A DNA stretch of 64,000 bases from G963675935 sp963719005 (GTDB lineage Bacteria; Planctomycetota; Planctomycetia; Pirellulales; Thermoguttaceae), in NCBI GenBank assembly GCA_963719005.1, contig CAVRAR010000005.1, forward strand, positions 1 through 64,000, in the 5' to 3' direction. The number at the start of each line of letters is the position of its first letter. Position 1 is the stretch's first letter. The position numbers and the translations under genes are program-made. Below are positions 1 to 9,974 of the stretch, in pieces. Below the pieces are notes generated by a model, which worked only from the letters and a program-made list of their open reading frames with translations, did not search any database and was not told the origin of the DNA.

Positions 1-2103
1 ATTTCGCAGCAGCTTGGCATACGGTTGGCGCACCGTTTCGACGGTTGAAAAGCACGAACGTTCGTTGCGACTTTTCGTCCCCATCGTGGTCCATGCCACT
101 GCTACTCGCCAAGGGCTTTGCAGCGGCATGGCCCCCCGGATATGACCCCACAGCGCTGCCATGTCACTAACGTACCCGCCTGGGGATTTTTCACAAATTC
201 AGACTATGCAACTACCGGGTGGCACGATAAGGCATCCAAGCAGACGACGCTAGGCCCCCCCCACGCCCCGGCAGATATCTATATACTAGCGTCCCCGGAG
301 TTTTTTCATTTTTGGGGTGTAGTGCGCTCGCCGACAGCAATCTGATCTCCAACCGATTGCCACCCATTCAGCACGAATGAGGCCACTCTATTGCTTCACG
401 GCGATCGAGAAAACCAGCAAGTGGCTCCTGGCCTATTCGGCCGATGCACGTCATGCGATACCGCGAACTCTGCGGAGAGGCTACGGCACGCCGTCACCGA
501 TCGTTGCCAAATGACCTCTGACGGACTCCAGCCGTACACAACGATCATTTCAGCGGCCTTTGGAGGGCAAGTGGACTTTGCCCAACTCATTAAGATATAC
601 GGCAATCCGCCGGATGGCCCGAACACCCGGTACTCACCAGTACCGATAATGGACGTTCGGATGAGTTGGCCGCAGCAAGCTAGGCATTTCGTTGCTGGTC
701 ATTGTCACCTAAGCATTGCGCGAGCGACGAGTTACAGGTCGGACAGATGAACGCCAATCGCTTAGGTTCGAACCATTTTGCACAGATGCGGCATTCTCTC
801 CACCCGCAGGCATTGCACTGGCTGTCTCGATGGCGTATCCACTGCCGACAGTGTGGATTTGGACAGCGACGGTGTCCTGTATCTGCCAAGATCTCGCCCA
901 TAATGGAAAAGCAGGGTGTGGGTCCGTATTGCCCCACACTCTCAATTGCATTTCTTGCAAGAATCCGGGCGGCAGATTTCGGACAAACGTACCCAGCAAC
1001 ATACTGTTAAGGCACTTCCTACATTTGTACGAACTTGTCGTTCACATCCGTCGGAGGTGGCGAAAGAGGGGACCGATGCGGTGGAGCAGCACCTCTTGGG
1101 CGTCGTAGGGTTGGGTGAAACACCGCGGCCCAACCATGCCGTTGTAGCGGCCAACTCTCGTGCCGGTTGGCAACACCATCTGGCCTGCTCCCAATCTTGG
1201 CCAACTCCATCAGCATTCGCCGAGCGTCGCCAAGGTCCGTTCAACGCCCTCGCTGCGCCGGGGCTTTCCACAGTGGCGCCATACTGAGTGGACGAGAATC
1301 CGCCGCGAAACAGGCCATGCTTCACAAGTTACCTGCTCCATAGCCATCGACAAGCGAGGCGGTTCTTGGTACAAGATACGGTGGCCGGGGGCTCCTGTCT
1401 TCTGCCCCAGACAGGAGGGTGATTTTGTCGCCACCCCCCGGCTCTTCTTTGTTGCGTTCTGGTATGCCTGAGGGCATCGCGGACATGACGACATCGCTCG
1501 GTGCTCCGGAGCAACTGGCGGCTGGCGAGGTACCACTGATCCGCCACAAGAGGGCCGATCGCCTTCTGTGGACTGGCATGCGTACGCGATGAGTTGTGAC
1601 ATCACCATCCCGCAATGCTTCCGTCCGTCGCATGGGCTAACCAACACCCATCACAATACGTTGCTGTCGTTAGATCGGTGCCATGTCTTGGGTGGCCTGC
1701 TTACCCACCCAACGAGGTAAAGCCGGGCGACATCGAGTGTCGATTCATACGATGCGCACAGACTTACCCTATTGCAGACTCGTACAGACGCAGGGAAAAT
1801 TGAGAGAGTGACTTTCAACAATCCTGGATGCCCTGAGGATTCCGTTGTCGCGCTTGTCTTCTTCGTCTGCGACCTCCACTGGCGGCGACTTTGGCAAGAA
1901 TGACAGCCCACCCGACGTTGCGGGTTAGGGGGGATAAGAGTTGTAGCACCGGTGGCCGAAGCGGCTGCCCCGCTGCGAAGACCATACTCCGGCGCTACAA
2001 CCCCATACGTTGTATTGCGATTCGGCGAGAAAAACGGGCGGGCGTTTTTTTGAACGCGTGCGACTTTGCGCGTAGCGGTCAACACCTTGAGGGGCGGTAT
2101 CGA
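1..2103. other. Coding-poor region
   Basis: Apart from one possible small zinc-ribbon ORF at 680-937, I see no convincing gene in this 2.1 kb stretch. The open frames are short, overlap on both strands and show no recognisable domain or ribosome binding site. It may be decayed DNA or a long intergenic region upstream of the sigma factor gene at 2104. A short hairpin (CTCCTGTCT...AGACAGGAG) lies around 1392-1417. Confidence 0.4.
680..937 (-). CDS. Possible small double zinc-ribbon protein
   Basis: This 85-codon frame holds four CxxC-type cysteine pairs in the spacing expected of two zinc ribbons: CPNPHC with CNAC, then CRIC with CPTC, in its C-terminal two thirds. I do not recognise the family. 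The start is uncertain: a GTG opens the frame at 937, and an ATG lies 12 codons later at about 901. The frame continues upstream of the GTG to a stop near 1008, with one more Cys-Pro pair, so the gene may be a truncated remnant of a longer zinc-finger protein. It lies in a region with no other convincing genes, and there is no clear Shine-Dalgarno sequence. The regular cysteine pattern is the only support. Confidence 0.35.
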   Translation of the reverse strand: MGQYGPTPCFSIMGEILADTGHRRCPNPHCRQWIRHRDSQCNACGWRECRICAKWFEPKRLAFICPTCNSSLAQCLGDNDQQRNA

Positions 2104-2679
2104 ATGGCAGAATGGGATGACAATTTTCACAGCCTGATAGCTCGCGTGCGTGAAGGTTCCGAAGATGCTGCCTGGGAACTGGTGAATCAGTATGGAGAGG
2201 CAATTCGCAGAGCGGTTCGACGAGTATTGAACGAACGGATGCGATCCAAGTTCGATTCCTTAGATTTCGTCCAGATTGTCTGGAACTCACTGTTTCGAGT
2301 GCGTGATAAGCTCGACCGATTTGACCGCCCAGAGGAACTGACCGCGTACCTTGTTGCCATGGCGCACAATAAGGTAGGCATGGAAGTCCGGCGTCGGCTG
2401 ATGACCCAGAAATACAACGTGGGGCACGAGGAATCGTTGGATCAGCGTCAGGACAAGAACCATTCGGAACTCGCCAGCCGGCAACCTGCGCCCATCGACG
2501 TGGCCATTGCGCGCGAGCAGTGGGATCGCTTGCTCCAAGATCAGCCACAGCGCTATCGGCAGATCATCCAGTTGCGGTTGCAGGGGCACACCTACCAAAG
2601 CATCGCTGATACCGTGCATGTGGATGAATGCACGGTGCGTCGCTTTCTCAAGAGACTGCTGCACACAACCACCGTATGA
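2104..2679 (+). CDS. ECF-type RNA polymerase sigma factor
   Basis: The product is a 191-aa sigma-70 family factor of the planctomycete ECF type. It should bind core RNA polymerase and direct it to a limited promoter set. The first half carries the sigma-2-like region (DSLDFVQIVWNSLF around residues 45-60, the planctomycete variant of the DAEDLVQ motif). The C-terminal 60 residues form a sigma-4 helix-turn-helix (LRLQGHTYQSIADTVHVDECTVRRFL). I chose the ATG at 2104 because homology begins there; an in-frame extension to 1891 is not protein-like. The stop codon overlaps the ATG of the following Ser/Thr kinase gene (ATGA), so the two are translationally coupled. This sigma-plus-kinase arrangement is typical of Planctomycetes and suggests control by the kinase. 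Confidence 0.9.
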   Translation: MAEWDDNFHSLIARVREGSEDAAWELVNQYGEAIRRAVRRVLNERMRSKFDSLDFVQIVWNSLFRVRDKLDRFDRPEELTAYLVAMAHNKVGMEVRRRLMTQKYNVGHEESLDQRQDKNHSELASRQPAPIDVAIAREQWDRLLQDQPQRYRQIIQLRLQGHTYQSIADTVHVDECTVRRFLKRLLHTTTV

Positions 2680-4871
2680 CGCCGGAAATCTCCACGAGCC
2701 GACACGGTTCCACCGTCATATTCGGCGAGGAGCGAGGGCTCCTGGATGCCGGCCGGATAGTCGATGCGATCAAAAGACGCTGGCGGCAAGGTGAGCAGCC
2801 CGACATGTACTGCGAGTTGGCTCGCCATCCCGAATTGCGGCGATACAGGTCCATCGTTCTCGATTTGGCTTATGCGGAGTACGAGGAGCGACAGCGGGCG
2901 GGTGAGCCAATCGACGCCGAGACGTTTGCACGGCGCTTTCCGTCGCTGGAAAGGTCGCTCTTTTTGCTCATCGAAGTCCACGGCCTGCTCTCCCAAGATC
3001 CCGATCTGCAACTCCTGCAAGAACGCCTGCTTTGGCCGGAGGCTGGCAACCGATTCCTTCAGTTTGATTTGGTTGCTGAAATCGGCCGCGGGGCGTTCGG
3101 CCGGGTGTTTCTGGCAACGGAACCGGCGCTGGGTGGCCGACAGATCGTCGTGAAGGTCGCCCCCTACGGTGGTGGTGAGGCGGAGATCCTCGGTAAGCTG
3201 AAGCATGCGAATATCGTTCCGGTCTACTCTCTCCACGAGGACAAGACTACCGGGCTGGCAGCCTTCTGTATGCCTTATCTGGGGCGGGCAACGCTCTGTG
3301 ACGTCCTGGACCGCGCGTTTTTGCACGAATCTCCGCCGCGAAAGGCGCGAGTGATCCTGGACGGAATTGCGGATGCGAATGATGACGTGGACTCTCAAGA
3401 GTCGCCATCCCCTCCTCTGATTCTCCGCAAAGGGTCTTATGTTGACGGCGTGGTTCATCTTGCTTGCCAACTGGCCGACGCATTGGCGCACTCCCACGGA
3501 CGCGGCATCTATCACAGGGATATGAAACCGTCCAACGTACTGATGACAGCCGAAGGACGGCCGCTGCTGTTGGATTTCAACCTTTCGGTTGATGCTGCCC
3601 TGCCAGCCTGGAAGGTCGGCGGCACCTTGCCTTACATGCCCCCGGAGGAACTGGCCAATCTCGCCCGCAGGAGGTCAGAGTCTCATCCGTTCCGCTATGA
3701 TCCCCGCTCGGACCTGTTTTCGTTGGGGGTGATCGCCTACGAACTGCTCACGGGCAAGCTTCCATTTGGGGCAATTCCGCGAGATGGCCCCCTTGAAGAA
3801 TTGGTGAACGGTTTGCGGCAGCAAGAGGCGAAAGGACCGCAGCCAATCCGATCGCTCAACAGGCAGGTTGACCGACGATTGGCCCGGCTAATTGAAAGCT
3901 GCCTGGCATTCGATCTGGAGAACCGTCCCCAGACCGCACAACAGTTGGCCTCCACGTTTCGACAAGAACTTTCCCTTGGTCGCCGCGGCCGTCGCTGGAT
4001 CGGCAATCATCGTGGTCTGGTGTCCAGCCTTGGCGTAATCCTGCTGACGATGACCGTTGCGGCATGCGCATTCTTTGCGCTTCGCCCCTCCTACAGCGTT
4101 CGCCAATTCCAACTCGGGCTCAGCCAGCTTCAACGGGGCGAATACTCGTCGGCAGTTGATTCTCTGAGCAATTCGATACACTCGAACCCCGATTCCGGCG
4201 AGGCCTTGTTTGCCCGGGGACGTGCCTACCAACGCCTTGGGGAATTCCCGTTGGCGTCTAAGGACTATTGTCTGGCTAGCCGCCTGGCTCCAAGTCCGAT
4301 CATCGACGCCTGCCGAGGGTATTGCCTAAGCCGAAGCAAATACCACAGGAACGCGATAGGATTCTATCGTTCGGCGTTGGAGGCCGGCTATGACCGGCCT
4401 GCCTTACTGTGCAACAACATCGGCTTCAGCTACCTCACGCTCGGCCAACTCAACGATGCCGAGAGGTACCTATATCGCTCGATTAGACTCGACGGCAATT
4501 CGCAGGCCGCACACTACAACATGATGATGCTTCATCTACAGCGAGCAATTCACGGACAGCCAATTCCGAAGTCGGCATTTGTCCACGCAATCAGAGCTGT
4601 CGAAATCGGGCCTGAAACGGCAGACCTGTACCGTGTGGTTGCCGCTCTTTATGCGATGGGTGCGAAACAAGATCCAATGTTGATTCAGCCAGGTATCGAG
4701 TACGTGGGCAAATCTGTTGAGCTTGGCTTTGATCCGAAAGCATTCACTTCAGATATTGCCTACTCCACATTGCGGAAGGAACCAGCGTTCCGCGATGCAT
4801 TGAAAAGAACCGCATTGGCATCTAAATCGGCAAAGGCGGTCCAACTGGTGGACCCGCTCGCCACGCCGTAG
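2676..4871 (+). CDS. Membrane Ser/Thr protein kinase with C-terminal TPR domain
   Basis: A 731-aa PknB-like kinase. A conserved N-terminal region of about 125 residues precedes the catalytic domain. The glycine loop is GRGAFGRVF, the lysine is in VVKV, the catalytic loop is HRDMKPSN near residue 280, and the metal-binding motif reads DFN instead of DFG. An acidic/proline insertion of about 45 residues lies between the N-lobe and the catalytic loop. One transmembrane helix near residues 448-470 separates the cytoplasmic kinase from an extracytoplasmic region of several TPR-like repeats. The start at 2676 overlaps the stop of the sigma factor gene, implying coupled translation. The likely role is sensing through the TPR region and phosphorylating the partner sigma factor or other targets; that link is inference from gene order. 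The DFN variant may lower activity. Confidence 0.88.
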   Translation: MTPEISTSRHGSTVIFGEERGLLDAGRIVDAIKRRWRQGEQPDMYCELARHPELRRYRSIVLDLAYAEYEERQRAGEPIDAETFARRFPSLERSLFLLIEVHGLLSQDPDLQLLQERLLWPEAGNRFLQFDLVAEIGRGAFGRVFLATEPALGGRQIVVKVAPYGGGEAEILGKLKHANIVPVYSLHEDKTTGLAAFCMPYLGRATLCDVLDRAFLHESPPRKARVILDGIADANDDVDSQESPSPPLILRKGSYVDGVVHLACQLADALAHSHGRGIYHRDMKPSNVLMTAEGRPLLLDFNLSVDAALPAWKVGGTLPYMPPEELANLARRRSESHPFRYDPRSDLFSLGVIAYELLTGKLPFGAIPRDGPLEELVNGLRQQEAKGPQPIRSLNRQVDRRLARLIESCLAFDLENRPQTAQQLASTFRQELSLGRRGRRWIGNHRGLVSSLGVILLTMTVAACAFFALRPSYSVRQFQLGLSQLQRGEYSSAVDSLSNSIHSNPDSGEALFARGRAYQRLGEFPLASKDYCLASRLAPSPIIDACRGYCLSRSKYHRNAIGFYRSALEAGYDRPALLCNNIGFSYLTLGQLNDAERYLYRSIRLDGNSQAAHYNMMMLHLQRAIHGQPIPKSAFVHAIRAVEIGPETADLYRVVAALYAMGAKQDPMLIQPGIEYVGKSVELGFDPKAFTSDIAYSTLRKEPAFRDALKRTALASKSAKAVQLVDPLATP

Positions 4872-5174
4872 AGTGTTTCGCCTCTCAGTTGCGGTTGCCG
4901 TTTCTCACCGTACGTCAACATGTCATGTTGTCAAAAGACGACATGACGAACACGTTTTGACGGCATTACTCGTTGTGGGGCGTACTTGCGTGAAAGTGCG
5001 TCGCTTTGGCACGCCGGTTGCTGGTGGCCTTGCCCAGCTTGTCGATGGGACGCCCGATTTAGGCCGCACTTCGCAATTGCCTTAACGGCACGGCATTCCT
5101 GCAGCAGCATCATTCCGCCGGGCCACGCTTCCGCGTTCCCATCCGCCACTGTTCATTCCCCAGGGAGTTCTACT
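4872..5174. other. Intergenic region
   Basis: About 300 bases between the kinase gene and the surface-protein gene. I see no gene and no strong promoter match. A Shine-Dalgarno-like CAGGGAG precedes the ATG at 5175. Confidence 0.4.
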
Positions 5175-7070
5175 ATGCACAAGCTGACAATATCTTCACC
5201 TTCCCGTTGGAAGGGCATACGCAATGCCTTGTGTTTTGGCGGTCGCGCGATGCAGAAAAACGTGCAGAGCCACAAGCGGCGATCGGTTTCTTTTGAATCC
5301 TTGGAAGAGAGAAGTCTGCTCTCGGTGTGTCACTGGACCGGCGGCGCGGACAACAGGTGGTCTAATCCAGAGAACTGGGATAGCGCACCACAGGCTGGCG
5401 ACGCCCTGGTGTTCCAGGGGACGGGAATCGCTACACAGAACGATCTTCCACAGAGAACTACGTTTTCGTCAATCGAGTTTGCCTCGAAGGGTTTTACGCT
5501 CACGGGAAACACCATTTGGGTAAACGATAGCATTACCGTGGATTCCGGTGTGTCCGACGCGGTGATCTCCTTAGGCGTTGCTCTTGGTGGCGCAGTCAAC
5601 ATTGACGTGACCGACGCTACCTCATCGCTAACGGTCTCCGGCATCCTCTCCAACGGCGGTAGCGTTACCAAGGTCGGCGCCGGCATGTTGACCCTCAACG
5701 GCGCGAACACCTATACCGGCGGCACGACGATCAACGATGGAACGCTTGAATTGGGCAACAATAGCGCTTTGGGGGCGGCCAACAGCGTTATCAACGTCAA
5801 CGGCGATAACGCTTCGCTCAACTTGAACGGCTATTGCTCTACCGTCGGCCAGGTTATCCTTGCGGACGGCAGCATCGTCAACGGTGGCGGCGCTGCAACC
5901 CTGACCGGTTCCGATTATATCGTCATGAAGGGCGCGATCACCGCGAGCTTGGCCGGCAACGGCGAACTGACCAAGATCACTGAAGATCTCGTCACTCTCA
6001 GCGGCAACGACTCGTATTCTGGCCTGACCACCGTAAGGGCCGGTGAGTTGCGGATGGTTGGGTCCGACGCGTGGAAGGTAGTGTTCGACGAGGCCGGGAC
6101 AAACGTCCAGGGCGGTAAGTTGTCCTTCGACTATACGAACGACTCCAACCCAGCCTCTTCGATCCAGTCGATTCTGGACGCCAGCTATGGGGACGGCAGC
6201 AACCCCTTTGCGGTTGGCAACGGCGCCAAAATCTACAGTTCGACTGCCAAGGACTCCCACATGGCACTCGGCTGGGCCGACGATGGGGTTAGTAGGGTGA
6301 CCATTATGTACACGTTGTACGGCGACGCTAATCTTGACGGCGCGGTCAACAGCCTCGACTTCACCGCGCTCTTGCAGAATTTTGGAGGGACAGGCATGGC
6401 ATGGGCACAAGGTGACTTTAACTACGATGGTCTGGTAAACGCCAGCGACTTTACCATGCTACTCGGAAACTTCGGCGGCCGGTTGGCACAGCCGTCATTA
6501 GCCCTCAGTGGTGCGGACGGGATCGACGATAACTCAACCTATACATTGACGCTCGGTGAGGTGACTGGTGTCACTGTCCAGAGCTATGTGATCGACTGGG
6601 GCGATGGGGCAAGCCCGAGCATCTACACGGCGGCGCAGATCCAGGCGTTGAACGGTCAAGTAACACACACATACGCCACGGGATCCATCAGCCCGACGAT
6701 TATAGTGGATTTGATCGACAACAAAGGAATCACGTATTCTGCCGTGGCTGGCAAACACGTGGCGGCCAGTACCACTGCAGCGCATGTTAGCTCCGCTCCT
6801 GTGATCAGCAATTTCTATTGCATCAACGATGTTGAGGATTGTTGGACGCTCAGCGGAACAGTTACGGACACGGATGACCCTGTCCAAGGCGATGTCGTCA
6901 CGTTTGGCGGTGTGTTGGCCAGTTACAATCTCACGGCCACAGTTGGCGCTGACGGAGTATTCTCCATCAGCGTCGAACTTGACGGACTCCAAGAAGGCAC
7001 AGGCACAGCACAGACTACCGATCCACACGGCGTTCTTTCCAACGTGGCAGGCTGTTGGGTCATCACATGA
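5175..7070 (+). CDS. Secreted beta-strand-repeat protein with dockerin type I domain
   Basis: A 631-aa surface or secreted protein. The N-terminus is long and basic and contains FESLEERSLLS near residue 35, which matches the LEPR-XLL-type motif common at the start of planctomycete extracellular proteins. A parallel beta-helix of the autotransporter-associated beta-strand type follows (TKVGAGMLTLNGANTYTGGT, then a second copy TLSGNDSYSGLTTV). Around residues 375-435 lies a dockerin type I pair of calcium-binding loops (GDANLDGAVNSLDF and GDFNYDGLVNASDF, each followed by an NFGG element). The last 200 residues are PKD/cadherin-like beta-sandwiches (VIDWGDGASP). It probably takes part in extracellular adhesion or scaffold binding; no enzymatic domain is visible. 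ATG 5175 follows CAGGGAG. Confidence 0.85.
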   Translation: MHKLTISSPSRWKGIRNALCFGGRAMQKNVQSHKRRSVSFESLEERSLLSVCHWTGGADNRWSNPENWDSAPQAGDALVFQGTGIATQNDLPQRTTFSSIEFASKGFTLTGNTIWVNDSITVDSGVSDAVISLGVALGGAVNIDVTDATSSLTVSGILSNGGSVTKVGAGMLTLNGANTYTGGTTINDGTLELGNNSALGAANSVINVNGDNASLNLNGYCSTVGQVILADGSIVNGGGAATLTGSDYIVMKGAITASLAGNGELTKITEDLVTLSGNDSYSGLTTVRAGELRMVGSDAWKVVFDEAGTNVQGGKLSFDYTNDSNPASSIQSILDASYGDGSNPFAVGNGAKIYSSTAKDSHMALGWADDGVSRVTIMYTLYGDANLDGAVNSLDFTALLQNFGGTGMAWAQGDFNYDGLVNASDFTMLLGNFGGRLAQPSLALSGADGIDDNSTYTLTLGEVTGVTVQSYVIDWGDGASPSIYTAAQIQALNGQVTHTYATGSISPTIIVDLIDNKGITYSAVAGKHVAASTTAAHVSSAPVISNFYCINDVEDCWTLSGTVTDTDDPVQGDVVTFGGVLASYNLTATVGADGVFSISVELDGLQEGTGTAQTTDPHGVLSNVAGCWVIT

Positions 7071-7201
7071 ACCCGTCGGCTGGCAAGCAAAGACACTTGT
7101 CAGCATCGACCGCCGCGTTGTGACCGTTGTCCTTCCTGGTTGCAGAATTCCGCAAAACTCTCTATACTGCCAACACCCTCTCTTGTGGAAGTGTCGGCAA
7201 A

Positions 7202-8242
7202 ATGGCGGCCCTTACAGATCAACAATGTGAGATCATCCATCATCGGTCCGGGTTCACCCTAGTAGAGTTGTTGGTCGTCATCACGATCATCGGCATATTG
7301 GTTGCCTTGTTGCTGCCGGCGGTGCAGGCGGCCCGAGAAGCCGCGCGACGGTTGCAGTGTGCAAACAATGTGAAGCAGTTGTCGCTCGCTGCCCTAAGCC
7401 ATGAGTCGGCGATCACGTTCTTTCCGACCGGGGGCTGGGACAAGGTGTGGCTCGGACATCCCGACCGAGGGTTCGGCAAGAGCCAGCCTGGCGGGTGGAT
7501 CTACAATGTTTTGCCGTTCATCGAACAGGAAGCCCTGCACGACTTCGGCGCAAGCGGCAGTGGCATGGCCATTCAAGATGCCAACGCACAGCGGGTTGCC
7601 ACGCCGCTGCCTGGCCTGAACTGTCCCAGCCGCCGGCCCGCTGCGCTGTACCGCCTCGCCTATGGTATTCAATTCAGATTGACCAACGGATTGATCACCC
7701 CGCTTGCCCGAAGCGACTACGCAATGAATGCCGGTGATTACGTGCAATGGCACCTCGATGCCCATATTCCATCTGATTTGGACGAGGGTGACGATCCAAA
7801 CTTTCCGTGGGATGACATGTCGCAGCAGAGTGGAATCTCTTATCAGAGAAGCCAAGTGATGATGGCCGACATCACCGACGGCACCAGCAAGACATTTCTT
7901 ATCGGCGAGAAGTACATCAACAGCTCACACTATGACGATGGCAAGGATTTGGGCGACGACGACACGATGTACTGCGGCGACGACTTGAACCTGCTCCGCT
8001 GGACAGGGATTGACGGCACGGTCGGGACCGACACAGACAATAATCTGCCCGTGCAGGACAGATCAACATCCACCTCAGAAGGAAATCATGTGCAGTGGTT
8101 CGGCAGCGCTCACGCCAGCGGATTCAACATGTCGTTCTGCGATGGCTCGGTCTGCACGATCAGCTACTCGATCGACGCTGAAGTCTACCGCCGCCTTGGA
8201 AACCGCAAGGACGGCCTGCCCATCGACGGCGGCCAGTTCTGA
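7202..8242 (+). CDS. DUF1559 protein with type IV pilin-like N-terminus
   Basis: A 346-aa protein of the large planctomycete DUF1559 (SBP_bac_10) family. The N-terminus has the prepilin methylation/cleavage motif GFTLVELLVVITIIGILVALLLPAVQ... with the usual REAARR after the helix, so a prepilin peptidase should process it and leave it in the membrane. The body has the family hallmarks: FFPTGGW near the start, CPSRR, TSKTFLIGEKYI, and a C-terminal GSAHASGFNMSFCDGSV followed by GNRKDG. The family's function is unknown; pseudopilin-like or envelope-structural roles have been proposed. I chose ATG 7202; a GTG at 7127 would add 25 unusual residues. A homologue lies at 56896-57975 on the other strand. 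Confidence 0.88.
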   Translation: MAALTDQQCEIIHHRSGFTLVELLVVITIIGILVALLLPAVQAAREAARRLQCANNVKQLSLAALSHESAITFFPTGGWDKVWLGHPDRGFGKSQPGGWIYNVLPFIEQEALHDFGASGSGMAIQDANAQRVATPLPGLNCPSRRPAALYRLAYGIQFRLTNGLITPLARSDYAMNAGDYVQWHLDAHIPSDLDEGDDPNFPWDDMSQQSGISYQRSQVMMADITDGTSKTFLIGEKYINSSHYDDGKDLGDDDTMYCGDDLNLLRWTGIDGTVGTDTDNNLPVQDRSTSTSEGNHVQWFGSAHASGFNMSFCDGSVCTISYSIDAEVYRRLGNRKDGLPIDGGQF

Positions 8243-8724
8243 TCTGTGTGCTGGTCCACGGATTATTGTTCCTCTAGATTTGTCCGCCGCTATGCTTCGC
8301 CCCTCAGAGTCGGGCCGCAAGTCGCGCGTGCTTTTCACGATCCACCTCGCTCGTCAGCGGCGGTCACTGAGCTTTGTCTTTCGCGTAGCGCGACGTTGCA
8401 ACGCCAGCCCATCGGCGGTGCGGTTCCGCAACACTTGGGTGCGTCTTCCGATTCACGAATCGACAAAAACGGAGAAAAAGGTTACGCCGCACAACCACCC
8501 TATTCCGAGACGCGCGACACGGCAGGGCATCGCCGTCACCCGCCCTTTACGCACTGCCGGCGGTTCTGCCCGAGGTAAATGCCGGTCCCTGTCACGCGCC
8601 AGAGGCGTACCGCTATAATAGGGGTTGCCGGGGGTAGCTCCCCCTGCTCCGGACTCGCCGGCGGAGCCGGTCTCCTGCCTTTTCCGTCTCCGGCCGGCGG
8701 GACCACAGAACAAAGGGTAGGATC
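8243..8724. other. Intergenic region before the putative mobile element
   Basis: About 480 bases with no supportable gene. The end holds a promoter-like TATAAT at 8614-8619 and a GC-rich inverted repeat (CTCCGGACTCGCCGGCGGAG and similar) upstream of the ORF at 8725. It may contain the left boundary of the element that ends near the tRNA fragment at 12550-12588, but I could not identify an end sequence. Confidence 0.35.
8590..8619 (+). promoter_or_regulatory. Candidate sigma-70-type promoter
   Basis: A perfect TATAAT -10 box (8614-8619) with a weak -35-like TGTCAC (8590-8595) at 18-bp spacing. It lies about 105 bases upstream of the ATG at 8725. Only the -10 match is strong. Confidence 0.3.
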
Positions 8725-9558
8725 ATGGCTGGCGATTTCGACTACGGTTCCTTTTGGGAAAATGCGCGGGATGCCCTCGATGTCCTCGACAATCTTGGCA
8801 ACGCAATGCACCAATTCCTCGCGATCCGCGGACCGTATTACGAGCCGGGTACCCCTCCAGGTTTTCGCCTCGGCAAGTGTCCCAAGCCGGCTGACTACGC
8901 AGAACGGCGCAGGAAGGCAATTGATGTCCTCCGCAAGGCAGGCCAAGATTTCGTCGCTCGGTTGGCTGAAGACCGGTTTGTAGAGCCCCTGGCTAACGTA
9001 TGGCCGCCGTCTGCGCCACGAAAACTCACAAGCAGATTCTCGTATGCAATCAGGAGCGCACCCTCCGGGTATTTTGATGCAGGCGAGTACGACGGGAAGG
9101 ATCTGGACCATGTCAAGAGAAGTCTGTTTTCGGCACGGGACGGGGTTCAAGCAGTGGTGAGAGAACTGGAACAGAGGCCGGACTTGGCCGAGCGTGCCTA
9201 CCAGCGGGCGCGTAGCAAGTTGCCGCGTCGAAGCCGGGGGCAGTCTGGCAGTGGTGGCACTACAACAGTTGAAATCGTGGCACCGGTGGTCAAGAGCCAA
9301 GCGGCTCACGCGACGCATGTTCCAAAGAACACAGGCGGCCGTCCGCGCGAGTGGGAGGATCTGTGGGCCGTTATTCAAGAAAAGGACCGGCAAGTTCCTA
9401 AGCTGACAGGCAAGGCTATTGCTGCGGCCTACAATCGGAAGTATGGCTCGCAACTCGGCGACGGCGCCGGCAAGCGGAAACGCGCCAGCGCAAAGATCGT
9501 TACCCGGGTCCGGTACGAGCGGACTAAGAGGATCAATCGTAAGCAAGATCCCAAATAG
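8725..9558 (+). CDS. Hypothetical protein of the putative mobile element
   Basis: A 277-aa soluble protein with no domain I recognise. The N-terminal 170 residues look helical and acidic (ENARDALDVLDNLGNAMHQF). A low-complexity Ser/Gly/Arg linker near residues 165-180 follows, then a strongly basic C-terminal section (RPREWEDLWAVIQEKDRQVP, ending in many Lys/Arg) that could bind nucleic acid. ATG 8725 is preceded by AAAGGGTAGGATC, a fair ribosome binding site. It lies 210 bases upstream of the cluster of small helix-turn-helix genes and the replication protein, so I assign it tentatively to the same element. Confidence 0.6.
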   Translation: MAGDFDYGSFWENARDALDVLDNLGNAMHQFLAIRGPYYEPGTPPGFRLGKCPKPADYAERRRKAIDVLRKAGQDFVARLAEDRFVEPLANVWPPSAPRKLTSRFSYAIRSAPSGYFDAGEYDGKDLDHVKRSLFSARDGVQAVVRELEQRPDLAERAYQRARSKLPRRSRGQSGSGGTTTVEIVAPVVKSQAAHATHVPKNTGGRPREWEDLWAVIQEKDRQVPKLTGKAIAAAYNRKYGSQLGDGAGKRKRASAKIVTRVRYERTKRINRKQDPK

Positions 9559-9767
9559 CCCCCGTAGCCGACATCGTAAAAGTCTGCTTTTCCGAACTCC
9601 TATCTTGGTTTCACGATGAGATTTTTCAGACCGTAGGATACGCTGATTCTGTGCGCATTCGATCGGAGAACTCATCGGGAAACCCGGGACACTCTAATGC
9701 TTTTCTTGAAAGGAAGAATGGGAGACACCAGAATTAGAGACGTTACACACGTATTTGAGGTGTCTCA

Positions 9768-9974
9768 ATGTCAGAGTTCTTTACAACACGACAAGTTGCC
9801 GAAATGGTTGGTTCGCCAACTTGGAAAGTGCGTCGGCTGTTTGAGGATGGTACGTTACCCGAGCCGCCACGGTTTGCTGGCAAGCGAGCGATTCCCTCCT
9901 GTAGGTTGCTGGCGATTTTTGATGCGATGCGTCGGCGCGGTTGGATCGAGCCGGAGATTGCAGCGTGCCAGTAA
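9768..9974 (+). CDS. Small MerR/excisionase-type helix-turn-helix protein (first of three)
   Basis: A 68-aa protein consisting of one winged helix-turn-helix of the excisionase/MerR-N type: FFTTRQVAEMVGSPTWKVRR for the helix-turn-helix and LPEPPRFAGKRAIP for the wing. Such proteins act as excisionases or as repressors that control integration and replication of mobile elements. Its last codons overlap the GTG start of the next gene, and the two are followed by a third small gene and the replication protein in one tightly packed operon. Confidence 0.72.
   Translation: MSEFFTTRQVAEMVGSPTWKVRRLFEDGTLPEPPRFAGKRAIPSCRLLAIFDAMRRRGWIEPEIAACQ

Noticed and set aside
5628..6410. 260-codon minus-strand frame under the beta-strand-repeat gene
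   Set aside because: It mirrors repeats of the sense gene; Val/Ala/Gly/Arg-rich and without domain.
8010..8618. 202-codon plus-strand frame after the first DUF1559 gene
   Set aside because: It starts inside that gene in another frame, is very Arg/Ser-rich and has no start signal or domain.
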